A DNA stretch of 64,000 bases from Enoplosus armatus. Its lineage: Eukaryota; Chordata; Actinopteri; Centrarchiformes; Enoplosidae. The stretch lies in NCBI RefSeq assembly GCF_043641665.1, contig NC_092193.1, positions 4,182,001-4,246,000 of the forward strand, read 5' to 3'. The position numbers were made by a program, and so were the translations under genes. Of the stretch, positions 50,801-59,500 are shown one piece after another; the stretch's first letter is position 1, and the number at the start of each line of letters is the position of its first letter. A model generated the notes under the pieces. The model did not search any database and was not told the origin of the DNA. It was given only the letters and a program-made list of their open reading frames with translations.

Positions 50801-52821
50801 CTCGTGTTGTTGTGTTACAACTCTGCCTAATCAGTGTGGAGGAAACATTTGAGTCGTGTTCTACACGTGGAAATTTGACCATAAATCAACCCAAACTCCG
50901 CTCCCATGCATTCCCAGGAATCCCCACAGTAAAGAGGTAGCAGATCAGCCCCCTGCAGCTGGTACCTTCTCATTAGTATAGTCGCTGACGTACAGCGTGT
51001 GGCCTTGCTCGTCCATCTCCTCCGACCAACCACGCGGTGGCGAGCCATACTGACTGTCTGACTGGCTAGAGTAGGTACTGAAGCAGGTGTCCTCCGACGA
51101 CAGAGGCTGGAGTCGACCAATGGAGAGCGAGAGGAAGGGAAGGAAAGACGGCGAGAGCGAGAGAGGAGTGGTCTACCATAGGTGCCAAGAGAGGGGGAGA
51201 GAGAAGAGAGGAGAGAGAGAAGAGGGCATCTTTCACCATGGAGTCAGAGAGGAGAGAAGACAGTCATGCACCCAGAATCAAAAAATCATCAGAAACTGCC
51301 CAACACCACTTTAATACAGTAAAGAGAACCAGAAGACCCATCACAGAGATACAAGTCACTACTGTTCATGCTTGATTTTGGGACAGTATGACGTAAATCT
51401 GAAGGTAGCTGCTGAATAAACGAAGTGACAGTGACTGCTTTCTGCCTGTAGGTGGCAGTGTGGTACAGCCATTTAATGAAACAGAGGCTGACTCAAAATC
51501 AGAGATGACTCCCAAATGATTCAGGCTAATCTGGTATGTCACCAAGTGTGTGTGTGTGTATTTGTGTGAGAGTTGATCATAAGAAATATATAGAGTAAAC
51601 TGTAATAATGTCCACAAAGCAAAAGGCTGCATGTGTTTTTTAGTCAAGTTATTCTGGTGAGGGTGTGTGATCAAGCCTGATGTCAGGAAGAAAAAAAAAC
51701 AAAACAACTTTCATTTTCTCTGAGATGTTTTCTGTCTGACGATTCAGATCTCCTCTAACAATCTGTCAGTGCAGAAAGAACAGTTTTGCAGATGCCTCGC
51801 TCTGCCTGCATGCGCAGCACTGTTAATCAGCAGGCAGTCACAATATGTGCCGGCATGCCGCATTCGTTATCTATTTAATACCTGGCTCTGACTCATGATG
51901 CTGATGACACAAGTGTTTCAGCTCTTGTTATTCTATTCTTGTGAGAACCAGTTTTAGTTTAGACTGACAACCTTTTTTGCGAAGTCAGGTCATTTTGGCC
52001 GACCTTCACCTGTTCGCTGGTTTGGTTCAAGAGTAATACTTTCAATTTACTTTGTTAAAGTCGTGATTTCTGAATTCATTAAATCAAATAATTAGGTTTG
52101 AAAGGTTAAAAGCCAATATATACTTTGTTATAAACCTTCAGACAGGAGGGGAGATCTGTGTCACACCTGCTTTCTGCAGTGATTGACCAGGTGTTCAAAT
52201 GTGTGAAATGTCAAAGGCCTAACTCTATTTCTTCACATTTCTAAAATTCCTACATGCTCCACAGTTAGTGTTTACACCTGAGCTGCACTGATTACATCTG
52301 TGTTTGCTGTCATGGAGGGGAGGTGTGCTTTCAGTGAACAGGATCGAAATCTGTTCAAAATTGTGAAATTCGCATTGGCTCAGCTGGTTTCAATAATTTC
52401 AGTAGCTTTTCTTTTTATCTCTTGTATCGACGAGTACCTGTAGCATTATACGTTTTAAATTATAAGGAAGTTCCTCATAAAGATAGCTGTAAAATAATGT
52501 GTACGTACGTCTGCGTGTGTTTCATTGAAACCCTTTGCACATGATCTGTACCTCAGAGCTCTCTCCTGCACTGTGGCTCTCTCCTCTGGAGCTCCCGGTG
52601 CTGGTGTCTCTGGCTCGGGGCGGCTTCCAGGTCCTTTCCTGGGTGGAGCGGTTGTAGTAGAAGTGCCTGCCGTTCTGGTCCTTGAAGGTCTCCCAGTCGC
52701 CCAGCACATGGAGGGGGGAGCCGGAGGGGTAAGGGGGCAGGTTGGTTTGGGTGATCTTCAGTTCCTGGAGGTTGGTGTAGACGGGCGACTCGGAACGACC
52801 CTGGCCTGATGAAGATACCGT
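41660..52821 (-). CDS. arhgap12: ARHGAP12, Rho GTPase-activating protein 12 (5'-partial, 16 exons)
   Basis: Sixteen minus-strand exons with GT-AG borders join to 1836 nt, that is 611 codons plus TAG, with every phase matching. Counting from the first visible exon, WW1 is near residues 41-69 (W43, W65), WW2 near 138-164 (W138, W160), the PH domain near 229-340, a basic segment near 386-404, and RhoGAP 415-611. The RhoGAP arginine finger is R456 in GLYRVSGN; the RELPEPL helix (499-505) and N541 of LPKPNHD are also present. The family switches off Rac/Rho GTPases at cell junctions and the actin cytoskeleton; that is family knowledge. Domain order and the WW2 sequence point to ARHGAP12 rather than ARHGAP27, ARHGAP15 or ARHGAP9. 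Human ARHGAP12 is about 846 residues, so roughly the first 235, including SH3, lie outside the window. I cannot say which teleost paralogue (a or b) this is. Confidence 0.95.
42180..42420 (-). repeat. Dispersed repeat family A, copy in arhgap12 intron
   Basis: Contains GAACATTCTCTGGTTCCTGC, GTAAATTGAATATCTTTGAC and GACGTCACTATGGGCTCTGG. Lies in the 718-bp last intron. Confidence 0.7.
42553..42658 (-). CDS. arhgap12: arhgap12 exon 15 in window (RhoGAP)
   Basis: 106 nt, phase 1 to 2, donor gtaaga. It encodes VQSIKELVRQLPKPNHDTMQ followed by ALFKHLR, including the conserved Asn of the RhoGAP fold. Confidence 0.96.
43116..43250 (-). CDS. arhgap12: arhgap12 exon 14 in window (RhoGAP)
   Basis: 135 nt, phase 1 to 1. 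It encodes WEDIHVTTGALKMYFRELPE followed by PLFTYALFHDFV. The K495 and R499 positions typical of RhoGAP are kept. The donor is gtacgt. Confidence 0.96.
43419..43496 (-). CDS. arhgap12: arhgap12 exon 13 in window (RhoGAP arginine finger)
   Basis: 78 nt, phase 1 to 1, donor gtaagt. It encodes GLYRVSGNLAVIQKLRFAV. R456 is the arginine finger that completes the GTPase active site, and it is intact, so the GAP should be catalytically competent. Confidence 0.97.
43764..43862 (-). CDS. arhgap12: arhgap12 exon 12 in window (RhoGAP start)
   Basis: 99 nt, phase 1 to 1. It encodes DQVFGCSLSSLCYRE and VPSFVKMCIDHVE, the first RhoGAP helices. The donor is gtgggt. Confidence 0.96.
44201..44320 (-). CDS. 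arhgap12: arhgap12 exon 11 in window (basic segment before RhoGAP)
   Basis: 120 nt, phase 1 to 1. The acceptor is tctcctctgcag. It encodes the conserved KKFLTRRPTLQAVRDKGYIK, a polybasic stretch just ahead of RhoGAP. The reading frame stays open through the acceptor to an upstream ATG at 44382-44384, which allows use as an alternative first exon. Confidence 0.95.
44201..44384 (-). CDS. Candidate alternative first exon of arhgap12 (RhoGAP-only isoform)
   Basis: An ATG at 44382-44384 (context GTCATGG) opens 21 new codons, MAISVLRRVVDNTVLSHLSS plus A, then runs without interruption through the normal exon-11 acceptor into AMKTSTSMDG and the RhoGAP region. The product would be about 258 residues: a polybasic segment plus a complete RhoGAP domain, without WW or PH. 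An in-frame TGA lies four codons upstream. Both candidate first exons begin MA and carry LRR near the start. The alternative is that the open frame across the pyrimidine tract is accidental. Confidence 0.5.
44385..44467 (-). promoter_or_regulatory. Candidate TATA promoter P2 inside arhgap12 intron
   Basis: Minus-strand order: CACGTG E-box (44462-44467) followed by TCCGCCTCA, then TATAAAA (44430-44436), then CTCAAAACATTGAGCGG (44390-44406), then the ATG at 44384. The TATA box lies 46 bp upstream of the ATG, which leaves room for a short 5' leader of roughly 15-20 nt. The intron that holds all this is only 377 bp. Confidence 0.5.
44698..44800 (-). CDS. arhgap12: arhgap12 exon 10 in window (acidic linker)
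   Basis: 103 nt, phase 0 to 1. It encodes an acidic then basic linker (SDEAIEEDMPDSPG, then a K/E-rich run) between PH and RhoGAP. The donor gtctgt is weak. The next intron, only 377 bp, contains the candidate internal promoter at 44385-44467. Confidence 0.92.
45291..45389 (-). CDS. arhgap12: arhgap12 exon 9 in window (PH domain end)
   Basis: 99 nt, 33 codons, phase 0-0, donor gtgagg. It encodes the last PH strand and the C-terminal helix, with the invariant PH tryptophan at W329 (SDWYRVLQ). Confidence 0.95.
45712..45813 (-). CDS. arhgap12: arhgap12 exon 8 in window (PH domain)
   Basis: 102 nt, 34 codons, phase 0-0. It encodes the mid-PH segment PEFTVDLRGGSVEWASKDKS followed by SKKHVLE. The acceptor is a CT-rich tract ending in CAG and the donor is gtggga. 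Confidence 0.95.
47265..47346 (-). CDS. arhgap12: arhgap12 exon 7 in window (PH domain)
   Basis: 82 nt, phase 2 to 0, donor gtgagt. It encodes KNWTSSWTVLQGSTLLFAKG, the typical second and third PH strands. Confidence 0.95.
47934..47995 (-). CDS. arhgap12: arhgap12 exon 6 in window (PH domain start)
   Basis: 62 nt, phase 0 to 2, donor gtgagt. It encodes the first PH strand, KCGILNVTKITEFGKKV, and the last codon (R) is split with the next exon. Confidence 0.95.
48141..48162 (+). repeat. (CAC)n microsatellite
   Basis: Seven CAC/ACC units within an arhgap12 intron. Confidence 0.9.
48746..48820 (-). CDS. arhgap12: arhgap12 exon 5 in window (Pro/Ser-rich cassette)
   Basis: 75 nt, 25 codons, phase 0-0. 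It codes for a low-complexity Ser/Pro segment (LSPKPPSPDSDSCPSSPKSP) with several SP sites, just before the PH domain. The donor gttagt is non-canonical at +3. Because it is symmetric with a weak donor, it is a likely cassette exon. Confidence 0.85.
49641..49748 (-). CDS. arhgap12: arhgap12 exon 4 in window (linker)
   Basis: 108 nt, 36 codons, phase 0-0. It encodes the conserved linker with KSRSLDRKHVEPIVLTKWRH. The donor gtctga is weak. The acceptor is a good pyrimidine tract ending in CAG. Confidence 0.93.
49963..50292. repeat. Dispersed repeat family A, copy with both ends
   Basis: Begins GAGGCTGCAACAAATG and ends CATTAGTTGCAGCCC, so the ends are inverted copies of each other. The interior holds GTCTTGGACTGATTGTCAGACC. 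It lies in the arhgap12 intron between 49749 and 50435. Confidence 0.6.
50436..50516 (-). CDS. arhgap12: arhgap12 exon 3 in window (WW2 core)
   Basis: 81 nt, 27 codons, phase 0-0, with a strong gtaaga donor. It codes for a complete WW core from W138 through PYYYSADGSRSEW to ELPK. This is the stretch that most clearly identifies ARHGAP12. Confidence 0.95.
50966..51106 (-). CDS. arhgap12: arhgap12 exon 2 in window (pre-WW2 linker)
   Basis: 141 nt, 47 codons, phase 0-0. A Ser-rich linker (SSQSDSQYGSPP) leads into a WW-like segment from W117. The donor gtacca is weak, which makes alternative use possible. Confidence 0.93.
51121..51240 (+). repeat. GA-rich tract in arhgap12 intron
   Basis: Purine-rich stretch with GGAGAG and GAGAGAGAAG units just upstream (gene sense) of exon 2. 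The minus strand is a long pyrimidine tract. Confidence 0.7.
52552..52821 (-). CDS. arhgap12: arhgap12 exon encoding WW1 (first visible exon)
   Basis: 270 nt, 90 codons, phase 0-0. It starts after a polypyrimidine CAG acceptor and ends at GAG|gtacag. It holds the SPVYTNLQELK segment and the first WW domain (W43 and W65, with the YYN core and WKPPR end). The previous exon is either the SH3 exon outside the window or the candidate alternative first exon at 54582-54671. Confidence 0.95.
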
Positions 52822-53439
52822 CTGAAGGGGAGAAAGAAAGAGAGAGAGGTGGAACTGTGAGTCGTGAGTGGATTGAAGTCTGTTATATAATCAGGGAAGA
52901 GTTCCTCGACTGTGATGGGCCATGATGTAAGAAATTCACAGCTTTCAGTGTAAATCAACAGCTGCACCTGCAAGCTGGTGGACGCTTCCATTTAAAACAG
53001 TCTTTGAGCATACATGAAACACCTCAACCACCTAATCTTTGCAGTGTTTGTGCTGAACACCGAGTGGCATTTGAGCATGGAGGAAATGGCCGAAATGTCA
53101 AATAACTATCTGTAGTTGAAGCTGACATAGCCGTTGTTGATCATAGAGGAGCAGAGAATTGAATGAACTCAGAGGAGGAAGACAGGGGAAGGAAGCGTCG
53201 TTATATAACTGCGAGTGGCTAGGAAATAAGGAAGTAAAACTGACGATGCATCCTGGACAGTTTGTCCAGGCTCATCCTTACAGCTGTGAATTAAGACTTT
53301 TTTTCTATAGAAAAAAACAAAAAGATACAAGTACAGGTATTGCATTAAATTCAGATCCACAAAGTAGTACATCGAAATAGCATAATTATTTGTTTTTTTA
53401 TTTATTTTGGGGCCCGACTATACTATTTCATTAGAATGT

Positions 53440-53695
53440 TAGTACTTAAAGGGCAGCTATCGAGGTATATATAGATATATATATCTGCTGGTCATCATGA
53501 ACAATTACTGTCAGAAAATATTGAAAAACCATATTCAGTTTATTATAATGTAAGACAAGCAACATATTGTCATATTTGAGATGCTGGAACCACCAAATGT
53601 TTGCCATTTTTGCTTGAACAAACGATTGAATGATTATCAAAATAGTTGCCAATTAATTTTCTCTCGAATGACGGTCGATTAAATTACTAACAATT
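53440..53695 (+). repeat. Dispersed repeat family A, copy in arhgap12 intron 1
   Basis: Contains GTCAGAAAATATTGAAAAAC, CATATTCAGTTTATTATAAT and GAACAAACGATTGAATGATT. Same orientation as copy 1. Confidence 0.65.
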
Positions 53696-54019
53696 TCACT
53701 CAATAAAATATTTTCTAAAGGAATGCCTTCAGTATGGATTGATAGCAAACCACTAGCTTAGGATGACTTTCTTAAATGATAAACTCTCATTTCAGAACAA
53801 AAATCTTCATGTTGTTCCTTAAAGTAAAAAGAGGAAGTCTCTGCAGAGAGTAAAGACTGATAGAGTGAAATAAGCTGATGAAAGTGGGTATGAATTACAA
53901 CACTATTGACAAGTGAACAAAAGAAAGTTATTTCCTGCCTCCAGTTGACGGACAACATTTCCAGGCTGTGGTGCAGCCAGCATGCTGCCTCTAATGACAG
54001 AGCATCCTTCTTCAAAACC

Positions 54020-54290
54020 CTGACGCTCGACTGATCCAGTCAATGGGCTGCTTGTCATGATTATTTCATGCTGGCATTACAAAGACGCTGCCTGGCTGCA
54101 GAGCGACAGGGTAGAGATAGTCATAAATAATGCCAGTGCCCCAAGGCCTCCTAACACTGGCTCTGTGATGTTTTTATTGCACAGGGATCAATAGGGATGA
54201 AATATGCAGGAGCCGAGCAAACAGCTGGAGGTGCCCACAAGAGTCGAATATTCAGTGGACTAGAAGAAGCCTGAGAAGCGTGCTGCGTTC
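54020..54290. other. Candidate conserved intronic enhancer
   Basis: Dense unique sequence with TCATAAATAATGCC, GGGATCAATAGGGATGAAAT and AGTGCCCCAAGGCC. It lies 0.3 kb downstream (gene sense) of the candidate alternative first exon. Inferred from appearance only. Confidence 0.25.
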
Positions 54291-54581
54291 AATATGTATC
54301 ACAGCACGACACCATAAAAGGTGGAGAGTGCATATATTATACATAATATATATATGTTACATAATTTACTGTAGTTTCTTCTACCTGTTTAAAAAGTCTT
54401 GAGAAGACAGCGGTAGCCAGAAAGTCACAGGTTGGACAGCTCAGACAAAACAGGGTACTTTCTTTGCAAGTCGAGCCATTAAGAAAAACACTAGACTTAA
54501 AGTAAAACTGCCTTTTACCAGAAAAGCTCTGCAATGCTATTGTGCAAAACTGTGAAGCTGTGAAAATGTGTAAATTATTAC

Positions 54582-54671
54582 CTCTGGCGGTGAGCAACTA
54601 GTGAACACATCGTCCTCTTCATGTATTGAAATTGCTCTAAAAAAGCTTCTCCTCAGACGGATCATTGCCAT
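54582..54671 (-). CDS. Candidate alternative first coding exon of arhgap12 (SH3-less isoform)
   Basis: An ATG in strong context (ACAATGG) opens 30 codons, MAMIRLRRSFFRAISIHEED followed by DVFTSCSPPE, and ends exactly at a GAG|gtaata donor in phase 0. The next exon downstream (52552-52821) starts in phase 0, so the splice keeps the frame and would give a 641-residue WW-WW-PH-RhoGAP protein lacking SH3. An in-frame TAA lies four codons upstream of the ATG and no acceptor precedes it, which fits a true first exon. The N terminus (LRRSFFRAIS) is basic. I do not recognise it from a described isoform. Transcript evidence is needed; the open frame plus phase match could be chance. Confidence 0.55.
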
Positions 54672-54778
54672 TGTCCCCGCTTAATATTTTGAGTTAAGGT
54701 GTCACTCTCTTACTGCATGCAGTGTTCACGGCTGACTCTGCTCTGTGCTCTTCCTGTATAATGCTGAGCGGACATGTG
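54672..54778 (-). promoter_or_regulatory. Candidate intragenic promoter P1 (upstream of 54671 ATG)
   Basis: On the minus strand the order is CACATGTCCGCTCA (E-box at 54773-54778), a TATA-like ATTATA (54757-54762), then CTCAAAATATTAAGCGG (54677-54693), then the ATG. The E-box with TCCGC and the last block recur at the internal promoter P2. The TATA match is weak. Confidence 0.4.
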
Positions 54779-56315
54779 ATCCAGTGAATGGATCTGTCAA
54801 AGGGGAAGTCCTGGTAGTCAATCGACCGTTAAAAAGCCAGTAAGTTAGTATCCCACTTCAGTGTTGGCCACAAAACCACATTTCCCTCCCCAAGCTGTTC
54901 TGAAATGAAACTTCACTTAATTTTCCAAGAGGTGTTTTTTCCCAGCAGCAGAGCTACACAGGTTTACCTATTTACCTGTCACAGCATCGTGTGGATTTAA
55001 TATAATTAGGTTTTTAAGCACCTGATAGCCAAACCTTCCAGTCCCTACAAAACCTGTGCAGGACTCAGAAATATCTGTTATCAGATATTTAGTCTTGGCT
55101 GCTCAGATGTAACATTAGGCAATCTGCTCCATTTCACCAATTTCATTCAAGGGAGGAGAAGATGACACAGGAAGAAGGTTTAAGAAGGATTCGAAGTAGC
55201 TGGGTGCAACAGTCCTGAAATTCTAAGTTTCTTTTACAGTCAATTAAATGTCTTATATCCTCAAATGACATCTTAACAGCAATTTCAAGAAGTAGCCTTA
55301 TTGTCTGGGTTTGAACTGGTTTTACAGGCCACAAGGTTGTGAAACCCTCTCAGTATAAGGTTCGTGTAAAAACCTGAGCAAAACAAAACAAAAAAAACAT
55401 TAAAACTGCAGCTTGGTCTTCCAATGACAGCAACAATACGGGCTATGTCAAATAACAGCACTCACTATGTAACTAAAGGCTGCTCCGCCAGGTTGGCTCA
55501 TTAAAAATGCATGGGGTGTCTCTTAACTCCATTACAGCAGCGGTATATTCCTGAGCAGCTGGTGTTGGACATCTGGTGTGAACAGACTGACCAGCTAATC
55601 AATACTGAGCTCTAAAACCACCAAACCACCGTGGGACATTAAGAGTTGACCTCTTACATTGGGGGGGGAGCTGCTCTCTTTGAAAGTACACTGTTTTAGT
55701 GGAGGTCAGGTGTACAAGTGTTATCTTGTACTATAGAGTTGTGAAGCAGCAGGAGTTACGTCGGGCGCCCAGGGTTTCGAAAGTGAAAGTCTTGATCTTT
55801 TTAGGTAATGTTAGGCAGTTGGACAGACGTGAAACTCTCCTGGTTGAATCATCATTTTTAAAAGATGAATTAGAAAATACAGGGTACTTCAATAAATAGG
55901 CAGAAGGACAAGCCCGTGTATGAATGTAAAAATGTGGAGAGAGAAGTCTACTACGACCTTCAAGGAGCATTTCGGTAAAATGATGTTGCGTGGGCTGCTA
56001 ATGTTGAGTGAAAGCTTTTACGCTTCATAGAGACCTGTTACATTCAGCGGTATAAATTACTTTACTTCCAGATTCTGGATGAATGTTGAATGAATTCAGC
56101 AACCATGGCTTGGCACTTTGAATTTGCAGCAGCTCTGATTCTTCCTCACCGTAATGTTTGATTCATGGCTATTTATAGCCATCCGCTGTACCAAACTGAC
56201 AGGAAAAAGACTGGACTTCTCAGAAACAAAGTTGAAATATATAAAACTTATGGCCATCACATAAACCAATAATATTGTTAAATGATCTGGTGTTTCTGTG
56301 AGGCCAAAACACTGA

Positions 56316-56590
56316 GGATGGAGCGGACAAACAATTGATTATCAAAATGGGTGATGCTTAATTTTCATTTATCAAGTAAAGAGGTTGAACATACTCTGGT
56401 TCCAGCTTCTTTTCATTACAAATTAAATATCTTTCGGTTTTCTTTTCTTTTTGGACTGCTGTTTGAACAAATTCAAGCAATCTAAAGACATTTAGAGCTT
56501 TGTGAGAGGCATTTCTCACTATTTCCTGGCATTTTTTAGAGTAAACTATTCAATTAATCCAGAAAATCATTACAAACAACCTTTCAGATG
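56316..56590 (-). repeat. Dispersed repeat family A, copy in intron 1
   Basis: Contains ACATACTCTGGTTCCAGCTT, CAAATTAAATATCTTTCGGT and GAGAGGCATTTCTCACTATT. Further fragments lie near 57430-57520 and 59170-59300. Confidence 0.7.
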
Positions 56591-59500
56591 GGAATTTACA
56601 ATGGTTAAAAACACTTCAGGAACCAGAGGCTCCTTTCAAACACTATGGGCATAAACATCCATCAGCAGTGAGCCCATTTCACAGACAACATGAATGAAGA
56701 ACATCCAACAAAACCCGGTTGTGGGGAGCAAAGGTGTAACTGATCTGACCGTTTTCAAGACTGATCATAAAGCCTCAATCTCACCAGAAGTCAGCTGCGA
56801 CCACTGCACCTCCTGTACAGTCTGCAGTAAGAAGCACTGAGCCTGATGGCAAACTACACTGCAGCAGCCAATCAACAGTTCTGATTGCAGCTCAGCATAG
56901 TCTTAATTTCCTATTTCAGGCCAGAGCAGGAGTTAATGGGTAGAGAAAAGGACGGGACGGAGAGTGACGCTGCCGGTTCCAGATAGGAGACCTGCAGAGT
57001 CCTATCTGCATTGCCTGCAGCTCTGCAGAGGAATAATAATTAACCGGTCCAGTGTTCTTCAGCCGGAGATAAACCACATCAGAGCCAGAAAGAAGAAGAG
57101 ATAGAGAAAAATGGGAGAAGACTGGGGACTCTGCTTCAGGCACTGAATGCATCAGAGCTAATATTAGACGGAAATGGCTGCAGATGCTTTGGCAACACAT
57201 AGTTTATATTTAGAGTAGTCTGGTGTGAGATGCAGAACACTGTGTTCATTTTCAGCCAAGTTGTTGTCCTGATTCACATAAAGTTGGGGTCACTCTAAAA
57301 CTGCTGGGTTGGTGTTTAAAAGCAAATGCCAGGTGAAGCCTGCTGGGTTCTCTCAGTGTTTGTTTCAATTGTGGTTTCAGTGATTCTTTCGGTGGTGTTG
57401 GGTCGTTTGGTTCAGCTTCTCGTCTTCAGATTGCTTATTTTGTCTGACCGCTAGTTAAAACACAAAAATATACTCAAATTTCAACAGTTTGAGACAGAGA
57501 AAAGCAGCAAATCTCTTTTGTTTGGGGCAAATGTTACGTAGTTTTGCCATGAAATGACTTCAGCACTACCCTGAAAAGAGTTAATGAATGTATTACGACT
57601 ACAAACACACAAACAAACATGTTGTGTATTTATTTCAAAGTCAACACATTTAACACGTCTAGTCTTCTACAGCTGATACCAAATCCAAACCGACTGAAAG
57701 AGGACTCCAGCTTAAAGAAACCCTCCTCTGTTTTCCCATTCACAGTTGACCAGAGGTGCAAGCATCAGTGTCCTTTAGGTGGCAGCCTGACAACAAAGTT
57801 TGTGAAGTCTTAAAAGGGGTGGGCCAATGACGGAGGAGGTGGGGCTCCACATGTTCACCTCCTCTCTCCTCCCCTTTTCTGTTTGACACAGATGAACCTG
57901 CTCTGCTGCATACCTCAGAGAGCTGGGCCATGCAAACACAAAACATAGACACACACAGGAGCAGTTTGTTATTATGCAATTTTAGCACGGTGGACAACAA
58001 GAAACACCAATATTTACCACAGCAAGAAAGCCAAACAGCTAACTTTCATTCATATTTGGGGGAAAGGTTTAATTTAGTCCAACCTGTAAGAGTCACACTG
58101 TGACAAATATGCCTTCAAAGTAATTCTGAGTGAACTTTAACTTTGAGTTCCTCTTCTATCTGTGGGAGAAAATGTAGCTACAAAAACAGATTTGATGTTT
58201 TGTTTTTATTCATTTCTGTAGATATTTCTTTAAAAATCAATGTCATTTCATTTCCATATCAGTTATGGTTTTGGATGGAAGTAGTTACTGGTATAATAGT
58301 GCTAGGTGCTACATTAACTGCTGGAGGAGGGACAAATGACGAGTGAAACCAGCCGGGGGTGCCGAGGTGTGACAGAGCCTGATCGAAACAGGAAGAAAGA
58401 AGGTTGTATTAGAGGAGTTGTGAAAATGGAAAACGGTCAGGCTGTCATTCCAGATAAGATTACATCACAGATACTATAAAACATTCAAAAAGCCTACAAG
58501 GTTTTACAACTTCTCTGTATGAGCTGTATGTCGATATGTTATGTACCACACATGCATTCTTCATTTCTAACTTAAGTCTATCTGTCTTCAATTCTTCAAC
58601 ACTGAGTACATGAGAGAGGGGAAAAGGAGAAAAATAAAGCTCAAAAAGACAAAACATAAACACGACTGAATGACTTAAATCCAAAGAAAAAAATAAGGTA
58701 TCCTCAAGATACCCTGAAAAAACCTCAAGCTCGATGAAAATACATGTCCATTACAGCCGGGTGTCTCTTCCAGTCTGGTCTGATCTCACTAAATCTGACC
58801 GAAATGAATAATAGGAAGGAAAAGCAAACCGCGGACAACACACACTGCAAGTCAACACAAAAAGGCCTTGAAACACAGCCACCACCCAAGGCAATTACGC
58901 AACTCCAGAGCAATTACATTCAACAGGAGAAGAGCGCAGACAATGCAATGCAGGGACAACATAGTGAATAGCCTGAGGTGAGTGTGAGCTCTGAGTGACC
59001 TTATGAAGCCAGGAAGCAGTCCAGGCTGCACTGGACACTTCACGGGCAGCTACATCCATTTTTAAATAAGGAAACTGACTAAACATCAACTCAACACACA
59101 CCAGCAGTCAAAAACATCAAGATATTCACTTTAACATGATGTGAAATGCAGAAAAGCAGGAACCAGAAAATATATTAGTTGTTTTCTGATTGATAGATTA
59201 CTAACAATAATCCATTATAAAAATGATTGTCAGTTTATTTTCTGTCAATTCAGAGAATCCATTAATTGACTCATTGTTTCAGACTAATTGATCGGTGATT
59301 ACCAGTGTGTTTGCTGCTCAAATGGACCAAAGCCCATTTTATCAGATGCACAAACTCTCTTGTGGTTGGCAATGAATACATTTGGGTAGTTTAACCTAAA
59401 GGACCGACTGCATGTTTGGTACACAATTATTCATTTTTGCCTCTTTGTGATATTTTGTGACGTACACAATGAGATCTGCCTGGAGTCCATTTTGGAAAAG

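Noticed and set aside
52525..52809. 94-codon plus-strand frame
   Set aside because: Antisense shadow of the WW1 exon.
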